Source of the DNA: Methanoculleus horonobensis | Lineage (GTDB): Archaea; Halobacteriota; Methanomicrobia; Methanomicrobiales; Methanoculleaceae | Assembly (NCBI RefSeq): GCF_001602375.1 | Contig: NZ_BCNY01000013.1 | Location: 1 to 64,000 of the forward strand | DNA: 64,000 nucleotides | Direction of reading: 5' to 3' | Shown here: positions 8,187 through 15,016 of the stretch, piece after piece | How the letters are laid out: every line of letters starts with the position of its first letter | Position numbering within the stretch: the first letter of the stretch is position 1 | Program-made: the position numbers and the translations under genes | The notes under the pieces: model-generated | Told to the model about the DNA's origin: nothing | What the model saw: only the letters and a program-made list of their open reading frames with translations | The model's database searches: none

Positions 8187-8346
8187 CCTCTATCTCCACG
8201 ATATCCTTGAGGCTATCAGGAGAATTGACCGATACACCCGGGGAATGGACTACGAGGAGTTCCTGGCGGACGACCTGGTACAGGACGGAGTGATCCGGAA
8301 CCTCATGGTCTCCCCCGGAGAGCCGCTTTGCCCCTCAAAAGACTGA
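8170..8346 (+). pseudogene. HepT/DUF86-type HEPN toxin, C-terminally truncated
   Basis: The 58-codon frame starts MSREYNLYLHDILEAI and matches the N-terminal helix region of HepT/DUF86 proteins (YLxDILEAIxxI, then the FLxDxxxQDxVIRNL helix). After VIRNL the family sequence stops, and 13 unrelated residues lead to a stop. The second half, with the catalytic Rx4-6HxY motif, is missing, so no RNase activity is expected. The ATG lies inside the end of the broken nucleotidyltransferase gene, which is the usual overlap for this toxin-antitoxin pair. Confidence 0.8.
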
Positions 8347-8415
8347 TACGGGTGAGCGTCATACTAACCAGTATAGATACGGGTGGGCAGAGTGGCAGGA
8401 CGCACATTAACCAGG

Positions 8416-8733
8416 ATGGCACGCGAGACTATCATCGCGATACTCACCCGAAACGATGCCGAGTGGATCGCGGTCTTCGGCTCCTATGCGCGGGGATCCG
8501 CCAACCCGTCGAGCGATATCGATATCCTGGTCAGGTTCGCCCGCAAAAAAAGCCTTTTTTCGCTTGTCCGGATCGAGGACGAGCTTGCCCGGGCTCTGTG
8601 CATGAAGGTGGATCTCGTCACCGAGAACGCCGTGAGCCCGTACCTTGCCGATGCAATCTACCGTGACGCCGTGGTGATCTATGACGCCGGAGGACTTCCG
8701 CATATCTTCACCACATCCTTGATGCCATACTGA
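8416..8733 (+). CDS. MntA-type minimal nucleotidyltransferase (antitoxin), second module
   Basis: A 105-residue protein starting MARETIIAILTR, with GSYARGS and SDIDILVRF. These are the GSxxxGxxxxxSDxD signature and catalytic aspartates of minimal nucleotidyltransferases. It should AMPylate a partner HEPN toxin. The frame runs 52 bases past the likely HEPN start at 8681, further than is usual. The one-base frameshift seen in the HEPN gene lies in this shared stretch, so the last 10 or so residues may be altered too. An upstream GTG/ATG is possible, but homology begins at 8416. It is more diverged from copies 1 and 3 than those are from each other. Confidence 0.82.
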   Translation: MARETIIAILTRNDAEWIAVFGSYARGSANPSSDIDILVRFARKKSLFSLVRIEDELARALCMKVDLVTENAVSPYLADAIYRDAVVIYDAGGLPHIFTTSLMPY

Positions 8734-9023
8734 GCATCGAGGAGTTCTCCGAAGGCATCGGATCGGCGGAGGATCTCCGGAACCGCCGGCTGGAGCGTGC
8801 CGGGATCGAGCGCATGCTGACCATCATCGGCGAGGCGGCAAAGATGGCATCGCCGGAGTTGCGCAGGGAGTACCCGGAGATCCCCTGGAGGGAGGCTGCG
8901 GGGATGCGGGATAAGATCGTCCACCATTACTTCGGCGTGGATTACGAAGCGGTGTTCCTGACCCTGCGCGATGATCTTCCGGTCCTTAAGCGAGAAATCC
9001 AGTCGATTCTTAACGAAGCCTAA
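8681..9023 (+). pseudogene. HepT-type HEPN toxin with a one-base frameshift near its start
   Basis: From the ATG at 8681 the frame reads MTPEDFR and then fails. Skipping one base at about 8702 gives an uninterrupted HepT sequence beginning YLHHILDAI, with GEAAKMASPELRREYPEIPW and RDKIVHHYFG, to the stop at 9023. The last segment is the Rx4HxY motif needed for HEPN RNase activity, and the HY tyrosine is the site MntA would AMPylate. No start codon opens the downstream frame before 8814, which is inside the domain. It is either a true inactivating mutation or a sequencing error. The rest of the frame is clean, so any mutation is recent. Confidence 0.8.
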
Positions 9024-9059
9024 CGTTAGTTACGCTGTTTCTCACCCCGTCGTGACCGC

Positions 9060-9242
9060 ATGGTCGCCCTCGTCGAGAAGATGCTCGACCTGAACAGGCG
9101 CCTCGCGGCGGCGAAGGCCCCGCATGAGAAGGAGGTGCTCGCCGGGATGATCTATGCGACCGACCGGCAGATCGATAGGCTGGTGTATGAGTTGTACGGG
9201 CTCATGGAGGAGGAGATCGCGGTTGTGGAGGGGGCGGCCTGA
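9060..9242 (+). pseudogene. C-terminal remnant of a type IIG restriction-modification enzyme
   Basis: Sixty codons resembling the extreme C-terminus of Eco57I/TaqI-type restriction-methyltransferase fusions, in which LVExMLxLxxxLAxAKxPxE is followed by IxATDRQIDxLVYELYGL and EEEIxxVEG. Here LVEKMLDLNRRLAAAKAPHE, TDRQIDRLVYELYGL and EEEIAVVEG are all seen. The nuclease, methylase and most of the specificity region are absent, and there is no convincing ribosome site. It is best read as debris of a lost restriction system in this decayed patch, though small free-standing versions of this tail occur in archaea. Confidence 0.72.
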
Positions 9243-9265
9243 TGCAGGAGCCAGTCCTCCTGCAT
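9242..9265. other. Stem-loop after the restriction remnant
   Basis: ATGCAGGAG, a six-base loop CCAGTC, then CTCCTGCAT: a perfect nine-base stem starting at the last base of the stop codon. It may be a terminator or RNA-stability hairpin, or the scar of a rearrangement. The following 140 bases up to 9402 hold nothing I can name. Confidence 0.45.
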
Positions 9266-9402
9266 GAGGAAGTTGGCGCAGGGCTTCACCACGATCGCCA
9301 CGCATCCATCCATCACCCGTACCGGCCGCATCAATCCCCGCACACAGGAGCGAAGAACCTTTAATTTTCCCGGCGGCAATAGTGATCCATGGAGTGGGGA
9401 CA

Positions 9403-9588
9403 ATGCCGGTAGAAGTCGACGGAAGACTGATCGACGACACGACAATCCAGCTCGACCGACCCCTGAAACCCGGGGAAGAGCGAGTGGTAGTCAGGTTGAG
9501 GAAACACCCTAAAAAAATGACAAAACTCTATGCTCCTGAAGAATACATCCTGAAACTGGCCGAGAAAGACCTCGAAGAATTGTACTGA
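9403..9588 (+). CDS. Small hypothetical protein, possibly antitoxin-like
   Basis: A 61-residue protein with a beta-rich first half (a TTIQLDRPLKPGE stretch) and a charged helical second half ending EKDLEELY. The short strand-turn-strand start followed by a helix resembles small antitoxins of AbrB or related type, but I recognise no family. AGTGGGGA precedes the ATG at 9403; another in-frame ATG at 9382 is possible. It lies just upstream of the third nucleotidyltransferase in the toxin-antitoxin-rich patch, 24 bases apart, so the two may be co-transcribed. Confidence 0.5.
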   Translation: MPVEVDGRLIDDTTIQLDRPLKPGEERVVVRLRKHPKKMTKLYAPEEYILKLAEKDLEELY

Positions 9589-9612
9589 TACATATATCGG
9601 AGATGATACGGC

Positions 9613-9915
9613 ATGCTTACGGCTGACGGCATTCTCGGTGCGCTGGCGGAACACCGCGAACGGATCAGGAGCCTGGGCGTTCGGCGGATCGGGGTCTTCG
9701 GGTCGTTTGCCCGGGACGAGGGGCATGAAGAGAGCGATATCGATATTCTCATCGAGTTCAAGGAAGGAGGACGTTCTTTTGACACATACATGGACATCAA
9801 GTTCTTCCTCGAAGATCTCTTCGGGAGAAAAGTCGACCTCGTCGGCCGCGATGCCATAAAACCGGCTCTCGCACCGCATATCCTCCGGAGCGTTCGGTAT
9901 GTCCCGGGAATATAA
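9613..9915 (+). CDS. MntA-type minimal nucleotidyltransferase (antitoxin), third module
   Basis: An intact 100-residue protein starting MLTADGILGALAEHRERI, with GSFARDEGHEESDIDILIEF holding the nucleotidyltransferase signature and the catalytic DxD. It is nearly identical to the broken copy at 7742, so one is a recent duplicate. The stop overlaps a HEPN start codon at 9899, but the HEPN gene is lost after eight matching codons, so this antitoxin is an orphan here. It might still act on HEPN proteins elsewhere. tRNA-Leu follows about 90 bases on, in the opposite direction. Confidence 0.85.
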   Translation: MLTADGILGALAEHRERIRSLGVRRIGVFGSFARDEGHEESDIDILIEFKEGGRSFDTYMDIKFFLEDLFGRKVDLVGRDAIKPALAPHILRSVRYVPGI

Positions 9916-9923
9916 CCTCTATC
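9899..9923 (+). pseudogene. Stub of a HepT gene cut off after eight codons
   Basis: ATG at 9899 begins MSREYNLY, matching the HEPN fragment at 8170 base for base, and then the sequence departs completely. The break lies about 80 bases from the 3' end of tRNA-Leu. It marks one endpoint of a deletion or recombination event. Confidence 0.75.
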
Positions 9924-10003
9924 CACGTATGACCGATCCCGTCCTTACCAGGGACGCGCTCCCCCAAAGAAGTGCAGAAAAGAGGTTCAACCCGACGTCA
10001 GGA

Positions 10004-10088
10004 TGCGGGGGAAGGGATTCGAACCCTTGAACTCCTTCAAGACTGGACCCTAAATCCAGCGCCTTTGACCTGGCTCGGCAACCCCCGC
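10004..10088 (-). tRNA. tRNA-Leu (anticodon UAG)
   Basis: An 85-base class II tRNA. The acceptor stem GCGGGGG (10088 down) pairs perfectly with CCCCCGC. The anticodon stem-loop CTGGA-TTTAGGG-TCCAG gives anticodon TAG, which reads CUA leucine codons. A long variable arm (TTGAAGGAGTTCAA region) and the T-loop GGGTTCGAATCCC are present. Discriminator A is at 10004 and CCA is not encoded. No intron is seen. AT-rich TATA-like stretches at about 10092-10122 on the minus strand could be its promoter. Confidence 0.95.
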
Positions 10089-10275
10089 GTGCATATATGT
10101 CGGCGCCGGGAGCATTATATTTGTTCCCCGGCGGCCGGGGGTCGCCGGTGCCCTGCGCTCCGGGTGTCCCGGTACCTGCCTTTCGCAGACTCCCGGCACC
10201 CGGAGATCCGGCAGCTATCCGGTATCTGCGGCGCGCAACGGCTCCGGGACGGGCGTGGAAAATTATATTGTTTGC

Positions 10276-10289
10276 AAAATATAATATAT
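10276..10289 (+). promoter_or_regulatory. Candidate promoter of the eha-fwd operon
   Basis: The 337-base gap 10089-10425 is GC-rich near the tRNA and then turns sharply AT-rich. AAAATATAATATAT at 10276-10289 is the best TATA-like box and would give a leader of about 120 bases. A second weak AT-rich stretch near 10381 could be a proximal promoter. I see no other feature in the gap. Confidence 0.4.
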
Positions 10290-10425
10290 CTTATACAAAA
10301 TTAACCCGGGGGAGTATTGTGCCCGGGGTGCTCCACCGATGCATTCCGGCTAAATCATGCCCGAAATGGTAACAACAAAACCTTTATTGAATTGATCGAC
10401 CGTATTTTCCAGTAGTTGAGTGATA

Positions 10426-10911
10426 ATGCTGGGTGAGATCCTCCATATCCTGGCGGCGGCCGCTGTCAGCTGGATTCTCTTCGTTACCGTCGATATTCTC
10501 TTCAAATTGCCGGAAGCGGGGGGCGTCAGCGGAGCGTCGGCTATCGCGCGGGATATCGAGGCCGGCGGCGGCGCTCTCGCCGGCGGCACCATGATGGGGA
10601 ACATCGTCTGCTCCCCCGACGCCTCGGCCGGGACGCTCCTTGCCGCATGCGGCGTCTACGTCGCCGGCATCCCCGGCGGGCTCGTCGCGGCCGCGCTCGT
10701 CTTCATCGGCAACCGCATCTGCCACGACCCCGGCTATGCCGGAACCACCGGCGCAGTCCTCGCCACGTTCGTCGTCTACGGCTTCACGCTGGTCGGATTC
10801 GCCGCGACGGACTTCATCGCAGGGATGGTCATCGCCATCCTCACCATCCAGGGGCTCTCCCACGCCCATGCGAGCCGGCTCCTTGCACGGCTCTGGAGGG
10901 TCAGAGAGTGA
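10426..10911 (+). CDS. ehaB: Energy-converting hydrogenase A subunit B
   Basis: First gene of the Eha operon. Eha is a membrane [NiFe] hydrogenase that uses the ion gradient to drive H2-dependent ferredoxin reduction. The 161-residue membrane protein has about five hydrophobic helices. Its length, its position before the run of very small membrane genes and its glycine-rich DIEAGGGALAGGTMMG segment fit EhaB. No EhaA-like gene precedes it. I chose ATG 10426, with GAGTGA just upstream; an in-frame GTG lies at 10420. The stop overlaps the next start (GTGA). Confidence 0.82.
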   Translation: MLGEILHILAAAAVSWILFVTVDILFKLPEAGGVSGASAIARDIEAGGGALAGGTMMGNIVCSPDASAGTLLAACGVYVAGIPGGLVAAALVFIGNRICHDPGYAGTTGAVLATFVVYGFTLVGFAATDFIAGMVIAILTIQGLSHAHASRLLARLWRVRE

Positions 10912-11150
10912 TCGCGATCTACATCGTCGCCGCGATTGCGCTCTTTGCCGTCATCAGGGCCACCGTCGAGAAGAACACCGGGAGAAAGCTCCCCTACGTC
11001 AACGTCATGAACTTCGCCGTCGCCGGGACGATCGTCCTGCTCCTCGACCACCCGCTCGCCCTCGTCGCGGCCGCGGCCTACTTCGTCGGCTCGACGCTCG
11101 AGTCGAACGCCATCGCGAGCACCTACGCGGGGGGTGAGCGTCGTGGATGA
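10908..11150 (+). CDS. ehaC: Energy-converting hydrogenase A subunit C
   Basis: An 80-residue membrane protein with three hydrophobic segments and GRKLPYVNVMNF in its first loop. It starts with GTG overlapping the ehaB stop by four bases. The assignment rests on size and order within the Eha operon; this small subunit has no known catalytic motif and presumably forms part of the membrane arm. Confidence 0.78.
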   Translation: MIAIYIVAAIALFAVIRATVEKNTGRKLPYVNVMNFAVAGTIVLLLDHPLALVAAAAYFVGSTLESNAIASTYAGGERRG

Positions 11151-11379
11151 CCTTCTCGTCCTCCTCTTCGCGGCCGTGGCGGTCATCGGGGCGGTGAGCG
11201 CCTACCTCCAGCGGGACCGCTTCGGCAAGCTGATCGCCGTCGGTATCGTCTTCGGCGGCATCGCGCCGTTCATCGCCGCCCGCGGCTACCTGGACGTCCT
11301 CATCGCCGTCAGCCTGATCGTCCCCATCACCACGATCATCATGCTGCTCGTCTGCAGGAGGGATCCCCGTGACGCCTGA
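11143..11379 (+). CDS. ehaD: Energy-converting hydrogenase A subunit D
   Basis: A 78-residue, three-helix membrane protein (VDDLLVLLFAAVAVIG start, then GKLIAVGIVFGGIAPF). GTG 11143 is preferred because GGGGTGAG lies six bases upstream; GTG 11134 would add three residues. It overlaps the end of ehaC and the start of ehaE. Its size and place fit EhaD of the hydrogenase membrane arm. Confidence 0.75.
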   Translation: MDDLLVLLFAAVAVIGAVSAYLQRDRFGKLIAVGIVFGGIAPFIAARGYLDVLIAVSLIVPITTIIMLLVCRRDPRDA

Positions 11380-11608
11380 GTTCGTCCTCGGCTGCATCAT
11401 CCTCATCATCGGGGTGATCGCCGCCGGGTTCCCGCGCGAGAAGACCTACCTCTCACGGCTGATCAACCTCGAGATCCCCGCGTTCGGGCTCCTCCTGATC
11501 ATGCTCGCCTACGACGAGATGCTCGCCCTGCTGACGTTCATCGGGGTCACGGCGATCTCGACCTTCGTCCTCGTCCGGGCCATCGAGCGCAAGGAGGCAG
11601 CAGAATGA
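11369..11608 (+). CDS. ehaE: Energy-converting hydrogenase A subunit E
   Basis: A 79-residue membrane protein with helices at about 5-23, 36-54 and 55-70, and the loop FPREKTYLSRLINLEIPAFG. The GTG start at 11369 follows CAGGAGGGA and overlaps ehaD by 11 bases. Size and order fit EhaE. It is reminiscent of the small MnhC/NuoK-type subunits of related complexes. Confidence 0.77.
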   Translation: MTPEFVLGCIILIIGVIAAGFPREKTYLSRLINLEIPAFGLLLIMLAYDEMLALLTFIGVTAISTFVLVRAIERKEAAE

Positions 11609-12069
11609 CGCCGAACCGGTCGATCATCACCCGGATATCGGCGATAATCTCACGGGTCGAGAACCTCACCTCGCTCTATGCACTCCTCGCGATCGTCGTC
11701 GTCGCGCTCGGCCTCGTCACCCTGCCGTTCATCGCCTACCACGACGACCAGCTCTACCCGAAAGTCCTCGATCCCGAGAGCACCCTCCACCCCTACGACC
11801 GGGGCGGGGTACCGTTCGGGACGACTCCCGTCAAGGCGCAGTATCCCGAGAACTCGCCCTACGCCGGTTACGTGACGGCCTACCTGACCCCGTTCAGCCA
11901 GTGGCTCGCCGATACCACCCACCATATGGGAACGACGATCGTCGCCCACCCCGGCGGCATCATCGACGAGATCCTCTACAACACCCGGGGGCTGGATACC
12001 GTCGTCGAGACGAGCATCCTCTTCGTGGCGTTCGGGATCGCAAGTTACCTCTTCAGGAGGGATGACTGA
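11605..12069 (+). CDS. ehaF: Energy-converting hydrogenase A subunit F
   Basis: A 154-residue protein with an N-terminal helix at about 22-45, a long extracytoplasmic loop containing YHDDQLYPKVLDPESTLHPY and ending in LADTTHHMGT, and a C-terminal helix. Length and order fit EhaF. It starts ATGA-overlapped with ehaE and its stop touches the ehaG start, so translation is probably coupled. Confidence 0.8.
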   Translation: MTPNRSIITRISAIISRVENLTSLYALLAIVVVALGLVTLPFIAYHDDQLYPKVLDPESTLHPYDRGGVPFGTTPVKAQYPENSPYAGYVTAYLTPFSQWLADTTHHMGTTIVAHPGGIIDEILYNTRGLDTVVETSILFVAFGIASYLFRRDD

Positions 12070-12671
12070 TGGATATCGCCTATCCGGTCGGCCTCATCGT
12101 CGTCGCGGTCGCGATCATCATCGGGTTTGCCGCCCTCGTCCGGGAGAAGGACGACCTGCACCGGATCCTCCTCACCGACCTCGCGGAGATCCTCGCCCTC
12201 GTCCTGATCGCGCTCGTCGCCACCGACCTCGCCGAGGCGCTCATCCTCCCCGGGCTCGTCGTCGGGATATCCGAACTGATGGCCGTCTCGGAGGTCTACA
12301 TCGCGAAGGAAGGGCTCCGGGCGCCGACGGGGCCGCCGTTCCGGATCGAGGTGATGGACAGCGCTCCGGGCATCCTCGCGCTGATCCTGGTCGCCTACGG
12401 CATCGTCCTCTCGGGATTCACCGGCGGAGCGATCGCCGCGGTCGGCGCGGTCTTCTACTTCATGTGCCGGGGGCACGCCGAGCAGTTCGAGTTGATCGAG
12501 ACCGTGAGCGGCTACGCATGGGCGTTCTGGATAGGAGCGTTCTTCATCTTCATGTTCCTCCCCGCGTACTGGTTCTTTGCAGTGATGATCGCCGGAGGAG
12601 CGATCCTCATCAAAGTGATGGCGAAGATGTCCCTTGTCGGGACGATGCGGCGGGGTGGTCCGGATGTTTGA
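12069..12671 (+). CDS. ehaG: Energy-converting hydrogenase A subunit G
   Basis: A 200-residue membrane protein with about six helices and charged loops (REKDDLHRILLTDLAEI near residue 25). Length and position fit EhaG. The one-base TGATG overlap with ehaF and the eight-base overlap with ehaH indicate a single translationally coupled unit. It is part of the ion-translocating membrane arm by inference from the family. Confidence 0.8.
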   Translation: MDIAYPVGLIVVAVAIIIGFAALVREKDDLHRILLTDLAEILALVLIALVATDLAEALILPGLVVGISELMAVSEVYIAKEGLRAPTGPPFRIEVMDSAPGILALILVAYGIVLSGFTGGAIAAVGAVFYFMCRGHAEQFELIETVSGYAWAFWIGAFFIFMFLPAYWFFAVMIAGGAILIKVMAKMSLVGTMRRGGPDV

Positions 12672-13332
12672 TCTCCCCACGGCGAACATCGGCGGGCCGG
12701 ACCTCTTCGTACTGGAGTTCGGCGACATCGTCGCCTACTTCAGCCCCTACACCGCGGCGCTCTTCGTCTTCGCGCTCATCTTCACGGTTCTCGTCATCGT
12801 GAGCCGCCCGGAGCGTCAGGTGGACATCGCGTTCGGCGGCGACGCCTACTACACGAAGGTGGTCGACCCGGACCTCCTGCGGTTCCAGCGGTTCATGGCG
12901 ATCGCCTGCGGGCTCGCCACGCTCGGGGCGATGGTGACCGGGGACGTCTTCAACTTCACCCTCTTCGCCTCGATGGTGGGGATCACGAACATCGGCATCG
13001 TCGCGGCCTACCGGAACCGGCACGTCTTAAACGCCGCGTTCCAGTACGGCATCGTCGCGATGCTCGCCACCGTCCCGCTCTTCGGGGGCGCGGCGATCGT
13101 CCTTTCCAGCACCGGCACCCTGAGCATGTGGGAACTCTTCACCGCCGCGGTGACGGTCCCCCTCATCGCGAAGGCGTTCCTGGTTCTCGGCGTCATGGGA
13201 GAGGGGATGGCGCCGTTCTACATAGCAAAAGCGGAGATCACGAGAGCGCAGGGAGCGCCGTTCATCCTGATGGTGCACGTCAGCTCGCTCCTCCTCTTCC
13301 TGCGCGTAACGGAGATCGTCATATCGATGTGA
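12664..13332 (+). CDS. ehaH: Energy-converting hydrogenase A integral subunit H
   Basis: A 222-residue membrane protein with about six helices. EhaH is one of the two conserved large integral subunits, related to a segment of the proton-pumping NuoL/N family. Lysines and a glutamate within or near helices (for example AKAFLVLGVMGEGMAPF) are of the type used in ion transfer. I chose the ATG at 12664 inside the ehaG end; CGGGGTGG precedes it. Longer in-frame starts would read into ehaG. Confidence 0.82.
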   Translation: MFDLPTANIGGPDLFVLEFGDIVAYFSPYTAALFVFALIFTVLVIVSRPERQVDIAFGGDAYYTKVVDPDLLRFQRFMAIACGLATLGAMVTGDVFNFTLFASMVGITNIGIVAAYRNRHVLNAAFQYGIVAMLATVPLFGGAAIVLSSTGTLSMWELFTAAVTVPLIAKAFLVLGVMGEGMAPFYIAKAEITRAQGAPFILMVHVSSLLLFLRVTEIVISM

Positions 13333-13337
13333 TTGCC

Positions 13338-13541
13338 ATGAAGAAACGGACAGCACTGATTGTCGGGGTTGCCGCGGGCGTTATCGCGACGGCGGCCGGG
13401 CTCCTTGCCGCTCTCGGCTACCTCCCGGTCATTGCCGCGGAGATCGTCACGGTCGTCACGTTCCCGGCTTTCGTCATCTTCATCGCACTGTGGTGGAACG
13501 CAAAATCCGGAGAAGAAGATATCCCGTTCATAGGATACTGA
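13338..13541 (+). CDS. ehaI: Energy-converting hydrogenase A subunit I
   Basis: A 67-residue protein with two helices (about 6-27 and 30-53) and a polar tail ending DIPFIGY. The start MKKRTALIVG fits a membrane insertion signal. Its place between ehaH and ehaJ and its length fit EhaI. It is separated by only five bases from ehaH and one base from ehaJ. Confidence 0.78.
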   Translation: MKKRTALIVGVAAGVIATAAGLLAALGYLPVIAAEIVTVVTFPAFVIFIALWWNAKSGEEDIPFIGY

Positions 13542-13542
13542 C

Positions 13543-14388
13543 ATGATCGAATACCTGCTCTTTGCCACCTTCATCGGCCTGCTCTTCCACGGCATCCACC
13601 GGAAAGTCATCGCGAGAGTCCAGGGACGGCCCGGACCGCCGATCTGGCAGGAGATCCTCCATACCCTGAAGTTCTCCTTCAAACAGACCTGGATCCCGAA
13701 GACGGCCAGCCAGACGCTCTTTGTGGGGATCGTCTTCGTCGCCATCGGCATCTGGAGCGGAGCGCTCTTCCTCCTCCTCTCGGGAGGGAGCATCCTGCTC
13801 CTCTTTGCGGTCTACCTCCTCCACAAGATCGTGGAGCACGGGATGGGGCTCTCGACGGGTTCGCCCTACACGAAGTTCGGGGCGATCCGGTCGGTCATAT
13901 CGGCGGCATCGGAGCTCCCGCTTCTCGTCACCGTCATCGCGATCTACTTCTTCACCCGCTCGCTCTCGATCGCGGATATCACGGCCTACCAGGAGGCGAA
14001 CGGCCCGCTCCTCATCCTCGCGTTCCCGGCGGCCGTGGCGATGTATCTCGTGATCCTCTCCAAGATGCACTACGGCCCGTTCTCGATCATCGAGGCGAAG
14101 GAGATCGTGAGCGGGAACATGACCGAGCACTTCGGGGTCTGGCGCGCCGGGCTCGAGGTGGCGTACGCCCTCAAGACCTACGTCCTCCTCTACGCGTTCG
14201 TCCTCATCTTCATCGGGGCTCTGCCGCTCTGGCTGACGCTGCTCGCGATGCTCATCGTCCTGGTATCGCTCTCGTTCGTCTGCGCCGTCACCCCCATGCT
14301 CTCGCCCTACGACACCGTGACGATACAGACCCTGGTGACGGGCGCGCTCGTCATCTACATCGTCATCCTCGGGGTGGTGATGGGATGA
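13543..14388 (+). CDS. ehaJ: Energy-converting hydrogenase A integral subunit J (NuoH/HycD type)
   Basis: A 281-residue protein with about eight helices, the homologue of NuoH/HycD that connects the hydrogenase module to the membrane arm. Typical NuoH-family features are seen: the RVQGRPGPPIWQ segment near residue 25 and the FSIIEAKEIVSG segment, with its conserved glutamate, near 180. Length equals the family's usual size. It overlaps the next gene by four bases. Confidence 0.9.
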   Translation: MIEYLLFATFIGLLFHGIHRKVIARVQGRPGPPIWQEILHTLKFSFKQTWIPKTASQTLFVGIVFVAIGIWSGALFLLLSGGSILLLFAVYLLHKIVEHGMGLSTGSPYTKFGAIRSVISAASELPLLVTVIAIYFFTRSLSIADITAYQEANGPLLILAFPAAVAMYLVILSKMHYGPFSIIEAKEIVSGNMTEHFGVWRAGLEVAYALKTYVLLYAFVLIFIGALPLWLTLLAMLIVLVSLSFVCAVTPMLSPYDTVTIQTLVTGALVIYIVILGVVMG

Positions 14389-14636
14389 ACGTGATGCGGC
14401 TCCTGATCACGGCGGGAGCGGCTTTCTACGCCGTGGTGTTCCTCGTCCAGGTCGCCCGGAACGCGAGCGTGGCCGGCCAGGCGCTGGCGGGGGTCGTCCT
14501 GCTCGCCGTCGTTGCGGGCCTCACCTGGATGCACGACGAACTCGCCCTGAAACGCTACGAGGTAGCTCTGCTCTGGGTGATGGTGCTCGGGTTCCTCGCC
14601 TACGCGGCGGCACACGCACTGGGGGTGCTCGTGTGA
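14385..14636 (+). CDS. Small energy-converting hydrogenase A membrane subunit (EhaK or EhaL)
   Basis: An 83-residue protein with three hydrophobic segments and the loop TWMHDELALKRYEV. It lies where EhaK and EhaL occur in Methanobacteriales, but only one gene is present here. I cannot tell which of the two it represents. The ATG overlaps the ehaJ stop, and the end overlaps the GTG of the next gene. Confidence 0.7.
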   Translation: MNVMRLLITAGAAFYAVVFLVQVARNASVAGQALAGVVLLAVVAGLTWMHDELALKRYEVALLWVMVLGFLAYAAAHALGVLV

Positions 14637-15016
14637 AGTACCTCTACGAAAAAGACCTTCGCCAGATGAAGTACAACATCCTGACGAGCACGAGACACGA
14701 CGAGGCCGTCCGGGCGATCGCAGAGCGCCTCGGGATGAGCGATGCGAAACTCCGGATGGTGCTGATCCGGCGGTTCGACATGTCCCTGCTCGAGAACCTC
14801 GAATCCCGGTGGCAGATGGGGCAGCGGCACGCGGCCGACGGCGATCCGGTCGCGGAAGAACTCGGCTACGAACTCTTCACCCGGTTCATCCCCCTCATGG
14901 ATACAGAGACAATGCAGACGATCTACAGCGACACGACAACAATGACCAGAGAGATGCCCTTTGAAGAGGCGATAGCAAGAGGAAAAGAACGGCTCAGGGA
15001 GGCGATCCGCTCATGA
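14633..15016 (+). CDS. ehaM: Energy-converting hydrogenase A subunit M
   Basis: A 127-residue soluble, mainly helical protein with no membrane segment, starting MKYLYEKDLRQMKYNIL and rich in Met and Arg. It sits directly before the small hydrogenase subunit, as EhaM does in other methanogens, and its length fits. The role is unknown; it is probably peripheral on the cytoplasmic side. The GTG start overlaps the previous stop, and the ATGA at its end starts ehaN. Confidence 0.8.
   Translation: MKYLYEKDLRQMKYNILTSTRHDEAVRAIAERLGMSDAKLRMVLIRRFDMSLLENLESRWQMGQRHAADGDPVAEELGYELFTRFIPLMDTETMQTIYSDTTTMTREMPFEEAIARGKERLREAIRS

Noticed and set aside
9243-9445. Further restriction-enzyme remnants after 9242
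   Set aside because: I looked for the family on both strands and saw no motif I could defend.
10097-10372. 91-codon frame between tRNA-Leu and the eha operon
   Set aside because: It spans the tRNA promoter and the AT-rich operon promoter, and its composition is not protein-like.
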